DNA from: Candidatus Uhrbacteria bacterium
GTDB lineage: Bacteria > Patescibacteria > ABY1 > SG8-24 > UBA9934
Length of the DNA: 64,000 nucleotides
Assembly (NCBI GenBank): GCA_018664485.1
Contig: JABJOE010000006.1
Span: forward strand, 62,001 to 126,000
Reading direction: 5' to 3'
Shown here: positions 58,088 to 64,000 of the stretch, in pieces
Layout of the letters: each line of letters opens with the position of its first letter
How positions within the stretch are numbered: position 1 is the stretch's first letter
Made by a program: the position numbers and the translations under genes
Notes under the pieces: model-generated
The model's input: only the letters and a program-made list of their open reading frames with translations
Database searches by the model: none
What the model was told of the DNA's origin: nothing

Positions 58088-59077
58088 TTGAACCCTGACG
58101 ACAATGACGCGTTACTACAAAGCGCGCTTCGAGAAATCACCCGTCTGAAAAAACGGATTGAGAAACTGGAAACCGATGGAGTGACTGGCCTGTACGTTGG
58201 AACCCTCCTTCGTGAAGACCTATTCCACGCAGTTTCCGGACCTCTCGCAAGCAGCGCTGCCGACGGCCTTCGCAGAGGTTGTCCAATCTCCAACTACAGC
58301 AACGAGGAGTTGAAGGAACTCTGGGTATGCTTGGCAGCTATCGACGTCGACTACCTCACGCTCTGGAATCAGTTGCGTGGATCACATGCCGACGGCAATC
58401 GAGCCTTTCGAGGAATCGGCTCAGCACTTCGCGAAGCCGGTAGCTCAGTCGAGTTGGCAAAGTTCTACCGAATCACCGGTGGGGACGAGCTCGCAGGACT
58501 CATCGTGGGAGACCAAAATGAGGCCATGGGCATCATGGACCAAGCTCAGAGGACGGCCAAGGAAACTCAGGTCTATGAAGGGCAACCACTTCCGGTGAAT
58601 TTCACCTACGGTGTAGCGTCACTCATCGAGGCACTCGTGATTTACGGACGGCTGGACCCAAGTCTGATCCCTCCTGGCACGCGAGCACCCACAACAGTGA
58701 CCTTCCAGCTTCTGATGACGCTAGCCGACGCGCGGAGCTACAACTCCAAAGTCATTCGGCGAATGCTGCTGCTCACAGCCCTCTACAACCACGAGCGAGA
58801 TCTTCTCGACAAGGTCTCCAAGTGGCTCACAAAAGGCATGCGCGGTAACGCCATGGCAACCGTTGCTGGGCTATGTGAACAGACCGTTGACCAACGCGTA
58901 ATCGCAATCGCCAATCTGATCGAGCGCGAAAGATCAGAAATGCTGACAAAGGAGCAGGTTGGAAGCCAATCACGGCTGATCCAAGAGGGCTCGGGACTTC
59001 CGCTCCAAGCAACTCTGGAAATCATGCGGATGGCTCGACTTCCATTCCCCGCGACACTCGTACCACATCTCTTCTAG
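58088..59077 (+). CDS. GGDEF-like (diguanylate cyclase-type) domain protein, degenerate
   Basis: 329 aa from a TTG preceded by a strong SD (AGGGGGT). After a short coiled coil (residues 10-30), DGVTGLY (30-36) matches the GGDEF-domain start, AIDVDYLTLWNQLRGSHADGN (84-104) aligns with the metal and substrate region, and GGDEL (131-135) is the active loop. The usual ND..GH..GD is partly lost, so cyclase activity is doubtful. Residues ~200-329 are a helical domain with no family I know. It is richer in G+C than gyrA next door. Confidence 0.7.
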   Translation: MNPDDNDALLQSALREITRLKKRIEKLETDGVTGLYVGTLLREDLFHAVSGPLASSAADGLRRGCPISNYSNEELKELWVCLAAIDVDYLTLWNQLRGSHADGNRAFRGIGSALREAGSSVELAKFYRITGGDELAGLIVGDQNEAMGIMDQAQRTAKETQVYEGQPLPVNFTYGVASLIEALVIYGRLDPSLIPPGTRAPTTVTFQLLMTLADARSYNSKVIRRMLLLTALYNHERDLLDKVSKWLTKGMRGNAMATVAGLCEQTVDQRVIAIANLIERERSEMLTKEQVGSQSRLIQEGSGLPLQATLEIMRMARLPFPATLVPHLF

Positions 59078-59141
59078 TTTTTCCGATCCTCTTTCCGGAC
59101 CTTCGTCAAACGAAGTTCTGAATAAGCCGATCGATAAAAAC

Positions 59142-59176
59142 AAAAGCCCGCTGCCGTTTCTTCGGTAGCGGGCTCT
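59142..59176 (-). terminator. Terminator after gyrA
   Basis: AGCCCGCT-aCCGaagaaaCGGc-AGCGGGCT followed by TTTGTTTTT on the minus strand, 11 bp past the gyrA stop. Confidence 0.85.
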
Positions 59177-59186
59177 GTGCATCTAA

Positions 59187-61838
59187 CTATTTTTTCTTCT
59201 TTCCAGGCTTTGCCTTGCTGGATTTCGGAGATGCTTTCTTTTTAGCTTTTTCTGCAGGCTTTTTCGCCTTTGCAGTTTTCTTGCCGGCGCCCTTTTCAGG
59301 TGCTTGAGCGGCTTCAACGTTCTTTACCGCCTCCTCAACAGCCTCGGCAGCAGATTCGTTATCAATAAATGCAACACTTGATACCTGGTCATCACCCTTC
59401 TTAAATCGCATGACTCGCACACCCTGTGTAGCGTGACCAAGAGATGAGATAGATTTCACAGACATTCGAATAACCTGACCTCCAGATGAGATCACGAGAA
59501 GATCACGTGAATCCTTTTTCTTCACGATACGTCCTGTGATGATAGCTCCGGTTCGATCAGTGATCTTCGCAGTACGCACTCCAAGTCCTCCACGGTTTTG
59601 CACGTTGTATTCTTTCAGAGCAGTTCGCTTACCGTAACCATTCTCGGTAATAACCATGAATTGGTCGCCAGCTTCACCCTCGCTCACAACTCCCATTCCA
59701 ACAACGCGATCTTCACCCTTCATCTTAATTCCACGCACTCCAGATGCCACACGTCCCATTGGGCGAACATCACCCTCTGAGAACCGGATAGCCATTCCAC
59801 GAGCAGTAGCCAAGATAATCTCGTCATCACCCGTAGTTGTACGAGCCCACTCAAGTGCATCTCCGTTTTTAAGCTTGATCGCTATCAAACCGGTTGATCG
59901 TACATTTTCAAAATCAGAAATGTCGGTCTTCTTTACAGTTCCCTGCTTGGTCACCATTGTGATGTACTTCGCAGTCTCCAGATCTCCAGACTTCATCGTT
60001 GTAGTCACAGCCTCACCCGGAGCCAACTGTAAGAAGTTCACGATCGCTTGCCCCTTAGACGTTCTAGACGCCTCAGGAACCTCATACACCTTCAACTTAA
60101 ACACGCGCCCACGAGATGTGAAGAACATGATATCTTGGTGCGTTGTAGTTGAGAAAATATCTTCAACTGTATCAGCTTCTTTTGTGGTGAGTCCCATCAC
60201 TCCCTTTCCACCACGCGTTTGTGTCTTGAAAGTATCCGGTGCAATACGCTTGATGTACCCGTCCTTTGTCATCATCACGATAGTCTGCTCATCTGGAATA
60301 ACATCCTCCATTGAGAAGTCTTTCACACCAGCTTTCACAATCTTCGTTCGACGATCTTCACCATACTTCTCGATCACCTCTTCCAACTCCTCGCGAATAA
60401 CGCTCAGAATTCTCTTTGGTGACGCCAAGATAGCCTTCAGGTGCTTGATTAGTGCCATCTTATCGTTATATTCCTGCTCAATCTTCAAACGCTCGAGGTT
60501 TGCCAAACTTGAAAGGCGCATCTCCAAGATAGCAACAGCCTGCCGCTCACTCATCTTGAAAGACTTAACCAAATTCCCTCGCGCTTCTTCCTTGTCTTTT
60601 GATTTCTTGATTGTAGCGATAACTTTGTCGATCTTGAGAAGTGCGATACGTAACCCTTCCAAAATATGCGCACGCTCAAGAGCCTTATCCAAATCATACT
60701 GAGTACGCCGCCTAACAACATTTTGACGATGTTTAATGTACTCTTCCAAAATCATCTTCAAGTTCAACGTACGTGGCTGACGTCCCTGCTCTACCAAACA
60801 AACCATGTTGTAGTGGAATGATGTCTGCAACTGTGTAGCTTGGTACAAACGGTTAAGAACCTTCCGAGGATATGCATCGCGCTTAAGTTCGATCACAACA
60901 CGTACACCTTCCTTTGAAGACTCATCACGCAAGTCACGAATTCCTTCGATCTTCTTTGCTCGAACCAAATCTGCAATCTTCTCAAGCATCGCAGCCTTGT
61001 TCACCATGTAAGGAATTTCCGACACAATAATGCGGAAAGCACCCTTCTTGCCCTCAACGATCTCAGCTTGTGCGCGAACAACGACACCACCACGCCCTGT
61101 CGAACATGCGGCTTTAATATCTTTCGCTCCATATGCAATTGCACCGGTTGGAAAGTCTGGACCCTTAACGTGCTGCAAGAGATCATCCATCGTTGCATCC
61201 GGATTATCCATCAATGTCAAAATAGCGGCACCGATCTCGCGCAAGTTATGCGGAGGGATATTGGTCGCCATTCCAACAGCAATTCCTAGAGTTCCGTTAA
61301 CCAAAAGGTTTGGCAATCGGCCAGGAAGTACAGAAGGTTCTTTATGGGAACCGTCATAGTTCGGTCTAAAATCGACTGTATTTCGTTCAATATCTAAAAG
61401 TAGTTCTTCGGCTACTGCCTGTAGCTTCGCCTCCGTATATCGCATGGCAGCTGCGGAGTCTCCGTCCATAGAACCGAAGTTTCCCTGACCACGAACGAGC
61501 TGGTGACGATAAGAAAACTCTTGCGCCATTCGAACCATCGCCTCGTAAATGGAAGAGTCTCCATGAGGGTGGTACTTAGCCATCACTTCTCCGACAACGT
61601 TTGCAGACTTTCGGAATCGAGCGTTAGCACGCAGGCCAATAGACCACATCGCGTACAAAATACGACGCTGTACAGGCTTCAAGCCATCACGAACATCCGG
61701 AAGAGCACGAGAAACAATAACACTCATTGCGTAATCCAAATACGCAGTCTTCATCTCCTCGGTAATGTCCTGCTTGATAATTCCACCAACCGCGAATTCG
61801 CTCTCTTCACCTTCTTCGGACTTTTTATTTTTTGCCAT
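59187..61838 (-). CDS. gyrA: DNA gyrase subunit A
   Basis: 883 aa. Active-site Tyr in AAMRYTEAKL, quinolone region PHGDSSIYEAMVRMAQ, and six-bladed C-terminal beta-pinwheel with a GyrA-box-like QTRGGKGVMGL (marks gyrase rather than topo IV). A Lys/Ala tail (about 45 residues) ends the protein. Introduces negative supercoils with GyrB, which is not in the window. Confidence 0.96.
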   Translation of the reverse strand: MAKNKKSEEGEESEFAVGGIIKQDITEEMKTAYLDYAMSVIVSRALPDVRDGLKPVQRRILYAMWSIGLRANARFRKSANVVGEVMAKYHPHGDSSIYEAMVRMAQEFSYRHQLVRGQGNFGSMDGDSAAAMRYTEAKLQAVAEELLLDIERNTVDFRPNYDGSHKEPSVLPGRLPNLLVNGTLGIAVGMATNIPPHNLREIGAAILTLMDNPDATMDDLLQHVKGPDFPTGAIAYGAKDIKAACSTGRGGVVVRAQAEIVEGKKGAFRIIVSEIPYMVNKAAMLEKIADLVRAKKIEGIRDLRDESSKEGVRVVIELKRDAYPRKVLNRLYQATQLQTSFHYNMVCLVEQGRQPRTLNLKMILEEYIKHRQNVVRRRTQYDLDKALERAHILEGLRIALLKIDKVIATIKKSKDKEEARGNLVKSFKMSERQAVAILEMRLSSLANLERLKIEQEYNDKMALIKHLKAILASPKRILSVIREELEEVIEKYGEDRRTKIVKAGVKDFSMEDVIPDEQTIVMMTKDGYIKRIAPDTFKTQTRGGKGVMGLTTKEADTVEDIFSTTTHQDIMFFTSRGRVFKLKVYEVPEASRTSKGQAIVNFLQLAPGEAVTTTMKSGDLETAKYITMVTKQGTVKKTDISDFENVRSTGLIAIKLKNGDALEWARTTTGDDEIILATARGMAIRFSEGDVRPMGRVASGVRGIKMKGEDRVVGMGVVSEGEAGDQFMVITENGYGKRTALKEYNVQNRGGLGVRTAKITDRTGAIITGRIVKKKDSRDLLVISSGGQVIRMSVKSISSLGHATQGVRVMRFKKGDDQVSSVAFIDNESAAEAVEEAVKNVEAAQAPEKGAGKKTAKAKKPAEKAKKKASPKSSKAKPGKKKK

Positions 61839-61842
61839 AAAA

Positions 61843-62250
61843 TTACTCTGTTTCCCCTTCAGTATCGAGAACCTCTACTATATCGAGAGCCTCTTCAATT
61901 ATCTCTACCTCTTCCGCTTTTTCTTCAAATCGCTTCATCAATTCACCCGCTAAAAGTTCCTCACTCTCTTCTTGAGCCTGAGCTTGTACGAAAGCCTCTT
62001 CCCCACCTTGGAATACAGATCCAAACTGACCTCCCAAACCAGGAATCAACTCTTCAATCTCTGTTAGATAGCCTGAAGTGTCCACGCCAGTTCCGTCATC
62101 AACCATTTGCGCTATATCTGACGCAGCTTCATTTGCGAACATCTGCTTGATTTGCATAGCCCAAACACCAAATACGATAATGATACCGACAAAAGTACCA
62201 ATCATCACGATGCGATGCTTTTGAACGTGTTTTGGATCCTTGATGCGCAT
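61843..62250 (-). CDS. Single-pass membrane protein of unknown function
   Basis: 135 aa: a basic start, one membrane helix (IVMIGTFVGIIIVFGVWAM), then an outside part rich in Glu and Gln with a coiled-coil end (EELLAGELMKRFEEKAEEVEI). No motif recognised. It sits 4 bp before gyrA and 10 bp after the MBL-like gene, so it is in the same operon. Confidence 0.65.
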   Translation of the reverse strand: MRIKDPKHVQKHRIVMIGTFVGIIIVFGVWAMQIKQMFANEAASDIAQMVDDGTGVDTSGYLTEIEELIPGLGGQFGSVFQGGEEAFVQAQAQEESEELLAGELMKRFEEKAEEVEIIEEALDIVEVLDTEGETE

Positions 62251-62260
62251 AGACTATCGA

Positions 62261-62911
62261 TTAACTTCGAGAGAGAACTACAATCTGCATATCTTCTGCT
62301 GGGAGCGCGCTCTTTTTGATCTTCAATGTACTGACATCTTCACGCGCACAAGAAAGTTCTTTACAGATACCTTCAACATCAGACGACTCTTTCTTCAATC
62401 CCTTTGTGTTTACGTATGTTGGGATAACCATCCGTGGCTCAACTTGTGAAACAACTTCTGACGCACCCTTTGCATCCAATACGTCACCGCCACCTGACGG
62501 CACAGCTAGAATATCAATTGAACCTAAGCGCTCTATTTCCTGATTAGTAAGCGGACGGTCAATAGCTCCCAAAAATCCGATTGAAATTCCTTCTAAATCG
62601 AAACGATAAATTGTATGTGGTGTCTTATCCTTTAATGGAGCCGAAATTCCGGTCACAAAAATACCGCGAACTTCAAACTCACCTGCGTAGCGAACGGCAA
62701 AAGGTTTTGTATTATGCAGCTCACCTTCTATAACTTCAAAATTGTCCGACTCTATCGAATCGTGAGACGAAACAACGATGCTCGCCTTGAGTGTGCGCGG
62801 AAAGCGCAATCCGGTCTCATTTTGATATGGGTTCGTGACCAATGTCACCTCGCCTTCAACTGGCTTTCCAGTGATTACTAGGCTCCCAAGTCCATTCCAA
62901 GAAATTTTCAT
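62261..62911 (-). CDS. MBL-fold (UlaG-like) protein lacking the zinc motif
   Basis: 216 aa following the beta-lactamase-fold pattern of UlaG-like Zn hydrolases (MKISWNGLGSLVITGK start; SSHDSIE where HxHxDH is expected; GFLGAIDRP; DILAVPSGGG). The metal-binding His residues are missing or scattered, so hydrolase activity is doubtful. Such proteins are frequent in CPR genomes. First gene of the unit leading to gyrA. Confidence 0.7.
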   Translation of the reverse strand: MKISWNGLGSLVITGKPVEGEVTLVTNPYQNETGLRFPRTLKASIVVSSHDSIESDNFEVIEGELHNTKPFAVRYAGEFEVRGIFVTGISAPLKDKTPHTIYRFDLEGISIGFLGAIDRPLTNQEIERLGSIDILAVPSGGGDVLDAKGASEVVSQVEPRMVIPTYVNTKGLKKESSDVEGICKELSCAREDVSTLKIKKSALPAEDMQIVVLSRS

Positions 62912-63009
62912 AGCGGCTGTAGTTTAGCACGAGGGCCACTTTGGCTCAAGCCTATCTCAAAGCAAATTCAACCCAGATTAAAGTACTTTCTGTATTCGTA
63001 AAAACAAGA

Positions 63010-63693
63010 CTAACCTTCGTCTACTTCGTTAAGTACTGTATTCCAATACTCCATTTCTTTCACAATCTCTTCTTCTGACGGATCACGCTCCACGACAGAC
63101 CACCCTTCCTCTAAACGATCTGCAACACTATCAATCTCCCCCTTCCACTGCTTGTCATCCTGCCCCATAGCGCGCAAGCGATCGATCAATGCCTGGAGAC
63201 GAGCAGCTTCACTTGTCCAATGCTCAACAAGATCTTCGTATTTCTTTTCACGCGAATGCGCACGCTCATCACATTGATTGTCCAATATATCATCACATAA
63301 CAATATCGCTTGAGTAACCTGATAACGCTCGTCAGCGGTAAGCTGATCCTCGAACAAAGGACTCTTTATATAATCCTCTAAAATAACTCCATGCTTCGTC
63401 ATCTCTTGCACTTTGCGCTTAACGCTATCTTCCAACCGATCAAAAACCGCAGTTTGCAATCGCTGTTCCTCATCTCCAGCACATAATTCTTCATATGCTT
63501 TTCTATATGGAAGCTCCTTGCGTCCAATCAACGTCAAAGCCTGATGGATTTGTTTACTCGTAGTGTCTACGCTGTCGGAAAGCTCCTGATGCAACTTTTT
63601 TGCCTCCTCAATAATCTCAGGCGGCGTGAGCGGCACGAGCTTATCGACGGCAAATTTGAACTGATCTAAGTACGATTGATGTGGATGATTCAT
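63010..63693 (-). CDS. Coiled-coil protein of unknown function
   Basis: About 227 aa, highly charged and helical (TPPEIIEEAKKLHQELSDSV, KYEDLVEHWTSEAARLQALI). No membrane segment or catalytic motif. An ATG at 63711 is also in frame; I prefer MNHPHQSYLDQF at 63693. It is divergent from rpsA. Confidence 0.6.
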   Translation of the reverse strand: MNHPHQSYLDQFKFAVDKLVPLTPPEIIEEAKKLHQELSDSVDTTSKQIHQALTLIGRKELPYRKAYEELCAGDEEQRLQTAVFDRLEDSVKRKVQEMTKHGVILEDYIKSPLFEDQLTADERYQVTQAILLCDDILDNQCDERAHSREKKYEDLVEHWTSEAARLQALIDRLRAMGQDDKQWKGEIDSVADRLEEGWSVVERDPSEEEIVKEMEYWNTVLNEVDEG

Positions 63694-63797
63694 ATAGGAC
63701 AATGATAACACAGAAGAATTTAATATTTCGTTCTATATATGGATATAAATGCTCACTTTGGCCAACTGTCTAAAAACCTTACGGATATGGCCTATTC

Positions 63798-63826
63798 TTG
63801 ACAAATAGGGTCCAATTTACTATAGT
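63798..63826 (+). promoter_or_regulatory. Promoter of rpsA (TTGACA-17-TATAGT)
   Basis: TTGACA (63798-63803) and TATAGT (63821-63826) 17 bp apart, about 70 nt upstream of the ATG. Confidence 0.75.
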
Positions 63827-63850
63827 TCTCGCGCTTACTAATTCTTAGCA

Positions 63851-63889
63851 CCTGAAGGCCGTACCCGAGATTTCGGAGCCGCCGTCAGG
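63851..63889 (+). promoter_or_regulatory. Structured 5' leader of rpsA
   Basis: CCTGAaGGC ... GCCgTCAGG closes a stem with an inner CCGA-gatt-TCGG, ending 11 nt before the start codon. It fits an autogenous control site for S1. Confidence 0.5.
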
Positions 63890-63900
63890 AATATATAGAT

Positions 63901-64000
63901 ATGTCTGATACATCAGAACTACATAAGCTGCTCGAAGAGCAGGACCAGTACCTAGCCGTTCCCGGACTAGGTGATTTAATTTCTGCGACAGTTTTGTCTA
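63901..64000 (+). CDS. rpsA: 30S ribosomal protein S1 (partial, start only)
   Basis: 33 codons before the window edge: MSDTSELHKLLEEQDQYLAV then PGLGDLISATVLS, which looks like the linker and first beta strand of an S1 domain. CPR S1 proteins start in this way. Assignment rests on this short segment plus the strong promoter and structured leader. Confidence 0.7.
   Translation, partial: MSDTSELHKLLEEQDQYLAVPGLGDLISATVLS

Noticed and set aside
59656..60702. 348-codon open frame on the plus strand, antisense to gyrA
   Set aside because: Fully inside gyrA in the opposite direction. Ser/Thr/Arg-rich composition is that of a reverse-complement shadow; no SD or promoter.

Overview
The window looks like a chromosomal stretch of a Patescibacteria/CPR bacterium (Parcubacteria-type; an Uhrbacteria- or Magasanikbacteria-like lineage is my guess, not shown by the sequence). 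The evidence is a streamlined S10/spc ribosomal operon without rpmD (L30), a short prolyl-tRNA synthetase without the editing insertion, small ribosomal proteins with Lys/Ala tails, a ComEC split over two genes, a very large secreted repeat protein and a tiny gene set with tight junctions such as TAG-T-ATG. TAA, TAG and TGA all end genes, so the standard stop code applies. Most resident genes lack an obvious Shine-Dalgarno (SD) sequence, and several appear to be leaderless.

Layout. 1-3300 (minus): partial recO, yqgF, a membrane-anchored DUF7282-like protein, map, adk and a 75-aa unknown. 3356-15265 (minus): secY and the spc/S10 ribosomal cluster back to rpsJ and tuf, broken by a 440-bp structured spacer between rpsJ and rplC. 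15492-19970: an orphan Phd-like protein, a stand-alone receiver domain, fusA, rpsG and rpsL. 20060-20730: a long hairpin RNA candidate and a small unknown gene. 20851-28797: a 2648-aa secreted protein with 14 repeats. 28850-45340 (mostly minus): M50 protease, murA, ndk, comEC in two parts, an MFS carrier, leuS with an inserted hydrolase domain, a LOG-family protein, gdhA, trxB, trxA and infB. 45438-51076: pilin-like protein, truB, rny, HU, proS. 51933-54395: a zinc/manganese-type ABC importer behind a perfect palindrome. 54650-55360: tRNA-Arg flanked by structured repeats. 55380-57025: rnc, a stop-interrupted nusB, rpmF. 59187-63693: gyrA, a small membrane protein, a degenerate MBL-fold protein and a coiled-coil protein. 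The window ends inside rpsA.

Three things are not explained by ordinary annotation. (1) At least seven intergenic elements share a closing stem built on ATTTG.../...CAAAT and, in most, a GTAC-centred inner hairpin. They sit upstream of leuS, murA, proS, rpsG and tRNA-Arg, and near rpsJ and ndk. (2) Three tandem ~52-nt hairpin units with a covarying stem follow tRNA-Arg. (3) Eight small single-gene units, visibly richer in G+C, are scattered between housekeeping operons. Nearly all have their own TTGACA-type promoter with 17-bp spacing, several have a good SD, and most have a GC-rich terminator. They encode a receiver domain, a GGDEF-like protein and unknown proteins.

All calls come from reading the sequence and from knowledge of the families. 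No database search, folding program or composition calculation was run.
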